Assembly (NCBI GenBank): GCA_023213315.1
Contig: JAKCPI010011757.1
Coordinates: forward strand, 62,001 to 126,000
Reading direction: 5' to 3'
Source of the DNA: Euborellia annulipes
Taxonomy: Eukaryota > Arthropoda > Insecta > Dermaptera > Anisolabididae
DNA: 64,000 nucleotides
Under the pieces are notes generated by a model, which saw only the letters and a program-made list of their open reading frames with translations, searched no databases and had not been told where the DNA came from. A program made the position numbers and the translations under genes. Numbering within the stretch: the first letter of the stretch is position 1; every line of letters begins with the position of its first letter. This document shows, one piece after another, positions 9,525 through 20,619 of the stretch.

Positions 9525-10348
9525 TTTTTTCAATTGTAAACGAGATTTGAACAAAATCACCAATGAAAATTCTTTACATTTTTCCTATTATATTCTGATA
9601 AATTTCAGGATCAATGTCAAAGAATCTAAATTGTTAAAGTTTTACATTACTTGAGCAATTTTGATCGAACAACTGAAAATTCAAAAACTTCGCCGTGGGA
9701 GGTGAAAAGTAATTTATTTGCTAGGCTCTTTCTGTTTTTATTTCTCAAATAATGCTTGGAGTGAAAGTGAAAGAATATTTATTAAAAAAAAAAAAAAAAA
9801 AAAAAAAAATTCATTTGAGTGAAGAACAATCACAATGATTTTGATTAATCAAAGTCAATCAATTTTTCCACTTGATGATTGAGTGTCGTTAAATCAACAA
9901 AAATAAAAGTTGATAATTTTCCTCTTAAACAAAACATACATTGACTGAATATAGAAAATGAACATCTTTTGAAAAAATAAAATAAAGTATTTCGTTGGTT
10001 GGCCTTTGCTCCGACGCGTCGCCTCACCCCTCCCCCCACAGAATCGCACTTAACATGAAATGTATTTATACGTTTTTTATCGTTTGATCCTATTGCTCTC
10101 TTGGTAGCAATGAAATGACACCACTTGAACAGTTTTCCATTTCCAATATAATCAAGTGGCGGTTGAATAGATAGATATATATATAGAGTGTTTCATCCAT
10201 TGCAATTTTAATATAGATATTTTGCAATTTAAAATTTAACAAAGAATTTACTTAAAAATAATAAGGACAATTTTTTAAGTATAAAAACAAGCGTCAATCC
10301 ACTAATGAGTTCCCATATAATCTAACAAAATCTTTTTAAGTTTTTGAG

Positions 10349-10382
<34 letters not shown>

Positions 10383-11468
10383 TGTAAAATAGAGGTGGAG
10401 ATTCTGACCTGAGTGAAGTTAACTCTATCTATATAAAAAAAATTGCAAAATTTCGATTCATATTTATACCTATAGGCCTAGGGACCTGTCAAGTATTAGG
10501 TAACCACTTTAGAGGATGTATCACATTAGCTTCTTTTGTTGGAAAAGAGGAGCTGCTAACGTAAGCATGTTAAAAGCCCAAAAGACAAAAAAGAATTGTC
10601 ATTAAAAAAATCGAAGAATGATTTTAACTAGCAGCAAAAAATGTTCCCTAAAAAAAAGGTAAACATTTTACCCTATTAACAAAAAATGAAATGCTTCTAC
10701 AGATAATGGGAGGAGGGAGGTTCATACGATTCGCTTATTATTGGTGAGAGTATTTTTTTTTTTTTTTTTTTTTTATGGATTTAGGTCTCTACAGCCATAT
10801 CGCCAAATATTGATATTAATTTATAATGTTCATTTTTATTGAAGAATGATACAAAATAAAACTATGTAGAATTTATTTATGATAACTATAAAGATGTTAT
10901 TAAGGTAGTTTTAATAAAGGCAATCCTATTAAAACGACGAGAGGTGAGAGAAAGCAAAGGCAGCACCTGTTTTATTTAATGGTAGCTCAACATTTTATGG
11001 TCGCCAAAAGTTGATAGAGCTCTTTCACGGGAGGTCACGTGCATTATCTGTTAGAAACGACATTTCCACCTCCTGACCTTTCCTTCTTCAGATTTTATTG
11101 CTTATCTATGAGATTCTTCTTCATTCAACTCGACGTGATTGATGTGGAAATTATTCACTCTGCCCAACCCAAAACAAGTATTTTATTTTGGAATTTTTCA
11201 ACCTTGATTATGATGATAAAGCCTAATTCATTTGGTTAAGTGTAAATTCCATCTATCTAGTTATGTCTTATTGTGTTTCTCATTCTTCTTATTTTTAACT
11301 TAACTAAATGATATAATTCTCATAATAACTCTACAAAAAAATGAATTAGAATTTGTTTAATTCCATTAGGATTTTTTAAACCATCGTTTTCCTACCTGGG
11401 AGGCGCGAATATTAGCCACAGCGAGCAATTTTCTAAATGACTGCTAAAGTTTTATAAATAAACAATAT
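9525..11468. other. AT-rich DNA, no gene seen
   Basis: The stretch contains an A-run at 9785-9809, a (TA)n array at about 10352-10379 and a T-run at 10751-10774. Around 10930-11180 the composition is more balanced and unique-looking, with CACCTG and CACGTG E-boxes (about 10964 and 11036). No splice or coding pattern could be supported there. Confidence 0.4.
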
Positions 11469-11556
11469 GCCCCCGGGTGTGGCGTAGTAGTTAGCGTGCC
11501 TACCTCCTATAGCAAACGTCGCGGGTTCGGACCCAGGCAGTCCGATGATTTTAATA
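11469..11556 (+). mobile_element. SINE-1 tRNA-like head
   Basis: The sequence begins GCCCCCGGGTGTGGCGTAGT, with an A-box-like GGCGTAGTAGTTAGCG, then CAAACGTCGCGGGTTCGGAC with a B box, then CAGGCAGTCCGATGATTTTA. It matches the heads of the complete SINE-1 copies at 39876 and (reversed) 48416 and 63454. The usual SINE-1 body does not follow; the sequence continues into T-rich DNA, so this is a truncated or variant member. Confidence 0.75.
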
Positions 11557-11715
11557 ATTTGTATCAATACATTTTTTTGCAATAAAAATTTTTGTATTTG
11601 TATTATTTTATAAAAAAAGGGGGAAGGCGTTACACGATTTAATATTTTTAAGGAAGGCGTGGTAACATAAAGTTTGGAAACCACTGTTTTAAACGAATAG
11701 AAATGAAAGATGTCT

Positions 11716-11865
11716 TCTGTGCTTTCCCACCAGATTTTTTGTGTCGGCATAAATTTATTTTCGAGCATTACATTATAATTTATTATAATATACATTATTA
11801 TTATATTTATAATTTATAAATATGTTTATATAAATGTTTATATTTTGTTACCATTTCTCCTACGT
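11716..11865 (+). mobile_element. HP1 fragment, copy 4
   Basis: This holds the right half of the 5' hairpin (CTGTGCTTTCCCACCAGATT), TTTTGTGTCGGCATAAATTT, and further on ATATTTTGTTACCATTTCTCC, which is a degraded X-box region. The centre has expanded A/T. No 3' part is present. Confidence 0.65.
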
Positions 11866-12340
11866 GTATTTAAAAATAATTCTTTTGCATTTCTAGTAAA
11901 ATGATATGATGATGAAATATAATTTGTTTTCATTGAGATAGAGTAAGATAATTTTATGTTGTTTAAAAAAGGGGGGGGGGGGGGGGTAAAATCTAAAATT
12001 AATTTTAAAAATAATGTTCAGAGACATTTGTAATTAAATATTAATTAACCTCAAAATGACATTTTAATATTTTAATATAAATAATTCCAGAATAATTTGA
12101 TTATTTTTCGAAATGATGTTATTAATTTGGACAAATATAATAGATATTTGTTGGCAATAAGTCGACAAAGAGTACGAATTGATAATAAACAGCGCCTAAA
12201 AAAAATATTCCGATTAAATTGATTATAAAACTTCAATAAGAAAATAAATGCACGAATACTAATATTGATTTATATCGACTTAAAAAATATATATTATGCT
12301 TTTGTTTTAATTAATTTTTTTTTTAATCTTAATTGTGTAT
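11866..12340. repeat. AT-rich DNA with a 17-G run
   Basis: The homopolymer of G at about 11971-11987 stands out in A/T-rich surroundings. The rest shows no gene or recognisable repeat. Confidence 0.5.
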
Positions 12341-12344
12341 TGTG

Positions 12345-12420
12345 TTTTATTGCGGAGGCGAGAAACGAACCCGGAACTTCCGCATTGTGAGTTGGACGAC
12401 CTTTTGAACCAAGTATCAGT
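12345..12420 (-). mobile_element. tRNA-derived SINE head, minus strand
   Basis: On the minus strand, TCCGGGTTCGTTTCTCGCC holds a B-box-like GGGTTCGTTTC, preceded by GGTTCAAAAGGTCGTCC. The pattern is that of a decayed tRNA-related head. No body or poly(A) tail of a known family follows within this window. Confidence 0.45.
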
Positions 12421-13875
12421 TTAATCAATAGCATTTCAAATGAAATATGTGTAATTAGTTGATATATTAACAAACTTGAAGAGAATAAATTAAAGAGAGA
12501 TATTAAACAAAAGTTAAAGGGTAGGTATTTGTTACTCAGTGTTCAAATTTTGAATAAAATCGTTTCGAGCAAATTTATCTCCTCGGGCATGACCGTAGCC
12601 AGACGTCTTTATTATTGATTTAAAATTGATTAATTAAAAATTTGTTGGCAGACAAGGCTAACCACCTGAATGGTCCCGTGGAAGAATCGTGTGAAAATGA
12701 TTGAAGGTCAATTAAAGGCGGTGTAGTTATTTAGGTTTTAATAAAGTCGAATAACTAAGAGACATTGCTTTTATTTAAAAGCAGGCAAGAGCTGACGTTT
12801 CGCTCGCCTATGAGACCATAATCAGAGTTAAAATATAAAATATATTAAGATAATTTATAATCTAATGTTTGAGGTAAATTTATATAATTTTAAGTATGGT
12901 TTTCATTTATCTGCTCTGGCCATTGTCCCAGAGAAGCAGGGCCGGATTTAAGGGTATGCTAAAGTCCATTTGCTGCCCTCTCTTCATATTTGATTAATAC
13001 GTTTGTTTTAAACAACAAAAGGATAATAGAGTTCATTGATGTTTTCAACTTTTTAAAACATAAAGTCCAAATTAGATTTCACTACAAGAAAGTTACCTGC
13101 TGGAAATTTGTATTATGTTATAGTTTTAGAAAGTAGGCTTTGTAGAAGGACTAAAACATTTTTAAGTAATAAGTATTCTTCAATTCGTACAAAAATATTA
13201 TTAACGTCTGAAATACTTGATTTTAACTTTTGAATAAATTTGCAGAATATGTTTCATCCTGTTTAGCCTATTTAGAAATAGAGACCTGCATAGAAGATCG
13301 AAACTTTAATTTTGGGGTTCTTTTAAATAAAAGAAATAACTATTACTATAATAATTTATTTATTTGATAGTAATACAATGCATGTGGAGAGAGTGACAAA
13401 AAATAAAATATAACATTCAAATAGCAATTAGAATAGTAAGATATACAATATCAGAGAGTGTAACAGAATCATGAAGTTATTCATTAAGTGCAAACGATCT
13501 GAGTTTCATTGCGAAGGTCAAGAACCAGTAAAGTTTATTAAAGTTCTTTGTGGTGCATACTAAATTCAGGGTTGCCGATTCATCTTCTCCTAATAATTCC
13601 AGAATGAAATGCTTTCGCAGTGGATCATGAATGAGACATTTGGAAAAAATATGGCAGGTATATATTTTCCGTTTAATTGGAATTACAAATCTTACAAAGC
13701 ACTTTTTGATAAATCAACTATGTGTTTCCACCTATTGCCATCTTTAAAATGTAGATACTCTCCACCCTAATCTGTGCTTAGAGTACCAAGCCCACAAATA
13801 CTCTTGTGTGCCAAACTTGATGAGGGGAGGTGGAGTAATGATGTTTCTATAATATGAGTTGGGAACACCGAAATA
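12421..13875. other. Mostly unique AT-rich DNA with decayed element ends
   Basis: At about 12780-12830 the minus strand carries CTGATTATGGTCTC...GAGCGAAACGTC, similar in layout to the hammerhead-like motifs at 4842 and 49635. At 12938 CAGGGCCGGATTTAAGGG resembles one end of a hAT MITE, without a partner end. The remainder shows no gene. Confidence 0.4.
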
Positions 13876-14127
13876 CCCGAGTAAAAAATAATTAAAAATG
13901 ATCGAGGGATACACATGCCCGCAGTAGGTCTGCATAGTGAACCTTCAGGGACACAGGGATATACATGTCCACACCAGGAACATACATTTTTCTTCTGGTC
14001 ACTTTCGATCTAGTGTGTGTGTCCCTGATGAACCCGTGTGTATCCTTGTGTGCCCCTCAAAGTTCTTTATTCAGATCTGCTGCGGGCGTGTGTATCCCTC
14101 GATCATTTTTAATCATTTTTACTCGGG
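13876..14127. mobile_element. Palindromic MITE-G, copy 1
   Basis: A 252-bp element whose two ends are inverted repeats of about 80 bp, beginning CCCGAGTAAAA and ending TTTTACTCGGG, each with GATCGAGGGATACACATGCC or its complement. TA flanks both sides (13874-13875, 14128-14129), pointing to a Tc1/mariner-like mechanism. The GGGATACACA/GGGACACA words recur inside. Overlapping open frames on both strands are artefacts of the palindrome. The second copy lies at 59608-59889. Confidence 0.82.
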
Positions 14128-14129
14128 TA

Positions 14130-15100
14130 TTGATAATGAATATTATCTTAAATTCATCCAGAGGTTTGCCCAACAAAATTCTTAAAAGCAATAACTATAT
14201 CATAGTTTTACGGTTCTTTAATAAAAATTCTAATAATTATAAAATTTACTAAAAATTAAAATTTTGCTATTAAATCGTTTGAAATACTTTTCAAAATTTT
14301 GCATTTAAATGGATTCAAGTTGAAGAAAAAATATTTATGCAAAAGGAGAAAACACTCAAAAGTTTTTTATTCAACTATTTCCATTGAAGAACTTTTATTT
14401 TATAGGAGTCATATATAGAGTATGCTTTTTTTTTATTTTTGTAACTTTTTTCATTTTTCTCCAACTCCATTTAGTGGTTATTATGTTTTAAAAAAAATAC
14501 TTTGTTCAAATCTTATAAAACAAAAAATAGTCGTCTCTAGATCGGCTATGATAATAACCTAAAGGCTTAAATGTATGCATAGTTTCTCTTAAGATTCTAT
14601 CTTGTGCAAAGAGCAAATGCTTTCGGTGTTCATGTCTTAAGCGCTTATTCAGAATGTAATCAAACTAAGTGGAAGGAGTGGGGATGGTTGTAACCATTAG
14701 ACCTTGTTGTAATGAGAGATATGGATCGGCTCAAGTGATTGTTATTAGTCATCTTTTTTAGTAAGGAGACTTCAATTTCCATCAAGCATTTCTTGCTAAG
14801 TAATTTTCATTATCCCGAAAACAATAATATTAAGATATTGGGAAGGAAAGAGAGCGAGAGGGAAGGATAAATATTGAATGACTAATATATCAGAGATTTA
14901 GTAAAGATTTTGTTAAAAATTCAATACATAATTTTGAACATCGCTATCAAGAACAGTATAGTGGTTTATCGTATAAACGCAAATCACGAAAAAAAAAACA
15001 TTTCTAACTCTTTGTAGAACTTTTAAGAATAATATTGTAGAATTAAATTAGTTTGATTTGATTTGTGCAATAAGATTGAAAATTTTGAAATATTTTCTTA
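14130..15100. other. AT-rich DNA, no gene seen
   Basis: No coding character, inverted repeat or known family was recognised in this stretch. Confidence 0.4.
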
Positions 15101-15340
15101 TTGAAACACCATGTAACAGAGATTTTGTACTTGTTTATGTTTTTTCTTAAAACATCTAAAACACAAAATAAAAAAAAAAAATTTTTTTTTTAACCTTAAA
15201 TATCAGATATTTTGATGTTTTCCAAGTCTTGATCACAAAAGTAAAATTTAAAAAAAATATTTATTTTATGTAATGTGTACCTATGAGCTTTCAGGAAACA
15301 ACATAACACAAGTACAAAATCTCTGTTACATGGTGTTTCA
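15101..15340. mobile_element. MITE with 32-bp inverted repeats, probably Harbinger-type
   Basis: The left end begins TGAAACACCATGTAACAGAG and continues for 32 bp to TTGTACTTG; the right end, closing at 15340, is its exact complement. The flanks read TTA just outside each end (offset by one base on the left), compatible with a PIF/Harbinger duplication. The interior is A/T-rich with an A10/T10 block near 15171-15192. No coding sequence is present. Confidence 0.78.
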
Positions 15341-15895
15341 TTAAATAAATTTCTTTAAAAAAAAAAAAAAATACTTTCTCTATATAATGAAAATTTTTGC
15401 CATTTCGTTTTAATAAATATTAAAAGGTTCAATTTTGAAATTTCCATTAATCATTTAACTTATATGTTTGTTTATCGATTTAAAGAAATTTGTATAAATC
15501 ATAAATTATTTATTCCTATAATTTATTCAAATCTGCAAACTAAAACAATTAAATCACTTAATTAAGCATATAAATTGATGTGCAATTCATTTATCATTTT
15601 TGGGGAGCCATCTGTAATACAATTTATATCGTTAACTTTGTAAACTCATGCGTAATTAAGGAAAAACAAGATTCAAAAATCAGAGATTTCATTATGTAAA
15701 AATCTTGCTGAGTTAAAAACATTTCTTGATAACAAAATATCCCAAAAAGTGGAGAAAATTTTTTGAAAATATTTAAGAAATTATAAATGTGAAAAAATAA
15801 ATTTTTTAATTATTGTCTATTTTATATCTATTAATAAAAACAAAATTTTTCCTTGTTTGTTGAAATGTTTAACAATAAAATAGAAACAATTGTAT
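15341..15895. other. AT-rich DNA, no gene seen
   Basis: Only A/T-rich sequence with short homopolymers was seen. Confidence 0.4.
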
Positions 15896-16175
15896 AATAA
15901 AAGCCAAGTGTCATGAAGCCGCCATTTATGTTTAGGGGTATCTTTATCATCTTTTCCGGAAGGAAAGGGTTTGCAACAGCAATGACCGCAAAAGTTGCTC
16001 TCCCGAAACAACCCCAGTGGCAGATGGCTCCAAGTAGCAAAAGGAAGCATTTCCCCCCCACTTCTAAAATATAACAACAAACATTAAGGCCGGCACACGT
16101 GTCCCCAAAGAGATCGAATGAAGACCCGCGTAAAACGGTCTTTATAGGGGAAGACCCCACTGCCTAATCACCTTA
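15896..16175. other. GC-richer unique island of unknown nature
   Basis: About 280 bp of balanced composition in A/T-rich surroundings, not matching any repeat family in the window. It contains CACGTG (about 16097), ACGCGG/CCGCGT words near 16125 and a CCGGAAGGAAAG Ets-like site near 15957. Two open frames cross it on the minus strand (87 and 109 codons) with no recognisable domain; one has a cysteine cluster, GHCCCKPF. It could be an exon, a conserved non-coding element or a unique GC-rich remnant. Nothing in the sequence decides this. Confidence 0.25.
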
Positions 16176-18420
16176 TTATCATCTATCAGACCTCTATAGT
16201 ACTATACCTACTAATAAATTTTGAATAGTTTGCTTCTAGTATCGTATAGAAAATTTTATTAGTGTAACAAGTAACCTAATTCTTGATATAAAAAGTTACT
16301 ATTATTTACTCTAAATCCTTTGATAATTTTTTTTTTTTTTTTTTAATATTCAAAAATGATTAAAATTTTGGATTAGAATTTGATTTAAAAGAAAGTAGAA
16401 TATTAGTTTTACATGTTAAAGTGGCGCATTGACCAAAAACGATTCAAAATTTTAGGAAAAAAAGTACTCTTAGTAGTCAGCCATAATCTTATTTACAAGC
16501 AAAGCCAAGAAACGCTGAATCTCGGATGGGTGGCCTCAAAATATGTATTTCAATCAAATTCCACCACTAAAGCATTTATATAGGGCACGATTATTATAAA
16601 GAAAAAAAATGTTTCTCCAGATTTTTAATTCACTTACTAAATTATAAATAAACATTAAAATTTAATAGCTTATAAATTATTTTTTATAAAAATTGCATTT
16701 TGTTATTCTAAAACAATGAAATTTTTCAGTAACATTAAAATTTCTCTTTTATAGAACATAAAAAAGTAAAAACAACAAAATGGAATTCATATACTGTGTG
16801 TGTATATATAGCATTCTTTATAGAAAAAGGATTGTAATCGAATGGAACGTCTTTTCTACTCTCTTTCTAATTCCAATTTGTTTATTATTTTTATTTCTTT
16901 CTCCATCTCGTTCTTTATTTCTTTTTGTTTCAATCATTTGCTTAGACGCAGGGTATCGACAAACACTGCTGTTTATTATTTTATCAATATCCCTTGTGTA
17001 ATATCTAAGTCAATAGAGTTTCTATTATTTTGCGCTATAATTTTCTTGTTTAATCACGCGAAAAGTAAATAGGGCACAAATAGAAAAAAATATCCCCGAA
17101 GCAATTTGCAATTATTTGTATATCCTACTATTTTAAAATTTGTAACTTAGGGAAATTTGATATTACCAAAACAGAGAAAAAGTTAGAAAGCCTCACGTAA
17201 TGGTTCAATAAGCTTCAGTACCTCTGAACTAGAGTCAAATTTTTAAAAATTTGTTAAAAAATAGATGAAGTACGGATAATGTTTTACTTTATCGGTGCTG
17301 CAGTTTTACTTTGTTCGAAAATTTAATCTCTCATTTAAAAAGAAGTTTCTCACACCTGGTAGAGTACTAGAAATATAAAAATGCTTCTGGTTTGTGAGAG
17401 ATGGCTTTTGCGAGAGATAAATTGAGAAAACATATTCAAGAAAGGCAAAAGAGATGTATAAGTAAGTATATCTCGTCTCTGACAGGTAGTTTAACCTCCC
17501 TGACACTGACATGAAATCAAAATGACTGAGCTCCATTTAGATAAGCACTTTTAAATTAAATTTCAATAATAATAATTGAAATATACCTAGATAAAAAAAA
17601 TTTTGTGTTGTTTCAAAATAATAAAACGAAGAAAAAAAAATTTATTTTAGATTGCATAAATCGATTAGTGAGTGACTTTTTGTAAATAATTTCTACATTT
17701 CAATTTTTCCTGTGAGGCAAAATGAAACGTTTTTCGACCCCGAAATAATTCCTTCAGATTCTTAAGTAAAATGACCTCCTGAATTCAAATATGACCTCCG
17801 TTTTCCCCCATCACGTACCGTTTTCAGGGGATGCATGGGCCGAGGGGGATCGAATTATATCTAAAACTACAAACAAAGGAAATATATTAATGAAACGAAG
17901 AATGGATTTACAGGCTTGTGGCATGTTACGATACAGAAAGCAAATTAAAAAAAAAATCATCTGAATTTTTACACTTATAATTAGGGGAGGCTAGTGGAGA
18001 AACTGCTTAAGAAAATCAGGCATTCAGACAGTGAAAAAGAAAATTCCACCTCCAAAAATCTCACTTATTACTAGGCCACTGACGAGAGATAAAAGTTTAG
18101 GAATTTATATTTTCAATTATTTAATAATAATTTCTTATTAAATATTATAGGAGAATATAAATTCTCTTTTAGAGGGGTGGAGGGTGAGGAGGGAAGGAAA
18201 GAAATCAATGCTTAAATTTACAAAAAAATAATTTTATATTTTCATTTTCATTTTTAAAGAAAAAAACCATTTTGTTTATTAGAAGGGGTGATTTACACCC
18301 TTTCTCATCCTCCCTCTGGGGTACACGAATTCATCATAGAGTTATATTTAAAAAAAATGGATAATTTTATCAGTATAACTTATTATAAGGAGAAAAATAA
18401 AATAGAAAATTACTTTAATT
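16176..18420. other. AT-rich DNA, no gene seen
   Basis: It contains a T-run at 16327-16344 and several A/T tracts. Short frames at 16780-17072 encode hydrophobic low-complexity peptides typical of T-rich DNA. No repeat family was recognised. Confidence 0.4.
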
Positions 18421-18555
18421 CGTTATGCAAATGAGATATGAAAATACCTTAATAATAAGATGACCAGGTGGGGTGTGGTGTAATCAGGTTGGGGGATGAT
18501 CGTCTTATTTGCCAAATCACAACACAATATAAAAGAAACTACGCACACACGGGCG

Positions 18556-18561
18556 CGCGCG

Positions 18562-18601
<40 letters not shown>
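18556..18601. repeat. (GA)n microsatellite preceded by a CG-alternating tract
   Basis: A CGCGCGCGCG-type tract is followed by about 17 GA units. Overlapping open frames rich in Ser-Leu on the minus strand come from this array. Confidence 0.9.
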
Positions 18602-18606
<5 letters not shown>

Positions 18607-18829
18607 GCTGAACCGAATGACTCATGGCTCGACTCATATACAACTGAAAGACGGACCGCCTGACAGGTAGGCAGCACGCAAGCATGCTTAGATAAATCGC
18701 ATTGCTCTCTGAGTGCCCAAGAATTAATATTATCAAATAAGTTCTCTATTTAAAAAAAATTCTATTTACTTGCAAACTAACGGGGTTTTATTCCGTTGGG
18801 AATAAATTCCAAATTTTTTTTTTTTTTCT

Positions 18830-19085
18830 AAAAAAAAACCCCTTTTTCTCCCCCCCCCCCCCCCCCCCCCCCCCCCCCACCCCCTCTTTTTCCCAAATCA
18901 TGCCACATAAGAACTTTGCCAATATCTCTTTTATAAAATTTTTTCTATTCGGGGGTTCCGCACTTTTTTATTACCCCTTTGGTTAACCATAGTCAAAAAA
19001 AAAAACCGCCGGCCGGGCGGGGGCCCCACCCGCGGTGGGTGGTATGGGGGGTCACCCCCCCCCCTCTCCCCCCCCCCCGGGGGAA
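18830..19085. repeat. C-run and extreme GC block, possible assembly artefact
   Basis: A run of C, broken once by A, covers about 18850-18887. At about 19006-19082 the sequence becomes almost wholly G+C (GCCGGCCGGGCGGGGGCCCC and C-runs). Long homopolymers of several bases occur side by side (A, C, T, G), a pattern more typical of failed consensus calling than of genomic DNA. It matches no other family here. Confidence 0.6.
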
Positions 19086-19104
19086 ATGACTATCCAAATT
19101 AAAT

Positions 19105-19288
19105 GACTATTAAAAGACTCACTTCATTTATCCACCCTTAAAACTCACCCCCAATTAAATAAAATACTTTCAAGTAATATTTTTTGTATTTATTTATTTA
19201 TTAGGAATACATTCGAAGTGAAAAAAATTTAAAAAGACTTATTTAATTAATTCACCTCTAAAACTCACCCCCCAATTAAATAAAATTT
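19105..19288. repeat. Direct repeat of about 55 bp, period about 118
   Basis: The words AAACTCACCCCCAATTAAAT and AAACTCACCCCCCAATTAAA occur at about 19140 and 19259, each preceded by a related A/T-rich segment starting AAAGAC. This is a partial tandem duplication next to the C-rich block. Confidence 0.7.
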
Positions 19289-19306
19289 TGAGACCATATT
19301 TAATTA

Positions 19307-19535
19307 GAGTCTTGCTAATCTGGACTTCGATACTCCGGCATACCTGCTGATCCAGCGTGTTGAAAAGCCACTTTTTCGGGATATTTGCAGCAAAAAAGAG
19401 GGGTAATTTAAGAAAACAAAGTGTCATTACAGATTTTTTCAAGAAATAAATTTTAAATTTTGCATTATAACTTATTAAATGTTTCCGGTAATCCGGCATA
19501 GGGCCCACTCGGTTTAGGCCGGATTAGCAAGACTC
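19307..19535. mobile_element. Tc1/mariner-superfamily (pogo/Tigger-like) MITE
   Basis: A 229-bp element bounded by TA (19305-19306 and 19536-19537). Its ends are GAGTCTTGCTAATCTGG and the complement CCGGATTAGCAAGACTC. The 'GAGTCT-GC-TAATC-GG' end resembles pogo/Tigger termini, which duplicate TA. A second CCGGTAATCCGGCAT block lies inside the right end, with a matching CTCCGGCAT on the left. It encodes no transposase. Confidence 0.78.
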
Positions 19536-19537
19536 TA

Positions 19538-20615
19538 TTGTATTTGTAAAGCGTCATCCCATGCCAACATATTTATTAATAGTTTAATTGGATAACAATC
19601 AATTGAAGTAAGTAGATAGGACAAAATTTCCTGAAATGCCGAAAAAGACAAACTATTACAAAATATAATATTACTTATAACTTTTTTTTCTCTGAGGACT
19701 AAATTTTCTAACACCCTGCTGAAGAGAAACTTATACTTTAGATTATACATTTTTCACAATCTTTTCAATTGAAAGAGAGGAAGGGCGCTGAGCCAGTGCT
19801 ACAATTAGTATTTAATTAAACCGAGGATAGAATAATAAAAAGTTATTTAAAAAATAAATAAAGTTGTAGATAATTTGTATTTTAATGAATTCTACACTTT
19901 AACAAATCTCTTTGAAAGGCATTCATTAGATAATTTATCAATAGGATATATCCGGGGATCAAAATTATATAAATAGAAAGAGAGATAAAAAATTTTTAAG
20001 TATATATTCCATCAGGAAACAAATGTCAAAATCTTGATTGATGAGACTTGAAATAAATATGGACCTCAACTAATTTGTATTCATTTAGAGTCGTTGAGAG
20101 GCGGGATTCGCCTTTCATCCTTTAGAGCGAAAAAAAATATTATTTTTATTTTTGATGCAAATCGCTATAGAGTTCGCGATATGATCAAACTCAATATCGG
20201 ATTAAAATGAGAGTTATTTTAAAAATAAAAAATAAAACGATAAATTTCATATCACTGGCAGATTCTATAAATTAATCGAAATCTTGTCGATGTGGATATT
20301 CGCTTGAGGCTAACAATATATCGGTATATTAAATTTTTTTTTCATTTATTTTTATAATCCTGTTTGTTTACCCGAGACAATTTCATTCTTATCTCAATTC
20401 GGATCAGAGGTCGAATTTTAGGTAAAAATTTGATTAGTTACATTGAGATTAAAGTCAAAGATCAAACTAATCTATCTTCCTTTTATGGATTAATTTTATA
20501 AAGGTCATATTTTAAATTCATGTTTTTTAAAAAATTTCAATTAGGAAGAGATTTTATTTAGATTACAAATTTAACATTGACTCTATGAAAGGAAGAGCCG
20601 GAAAATGAATTTGAA
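19538..20615. other. AT-rich DNA, no gene seen
   Basis: Nothing beyond A/T-rich sequence could be supported. A more balanced patch at 20090-20190 has no recognised motif. Confidence 0.4.
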
Positions 20616-20619
20616 AAAT

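Noticed and set aside
11471..11550. Functional tRNA gene on plus strand
   Set aside because: It matches the head of the dispersed SINE-1 family with no complete cloverleaf.
16780..17072. Small membrane protein
   Set aside because: Hydrophobic peptides are what T-rich DNA encodes by chance; two overlapping frames look equally good.
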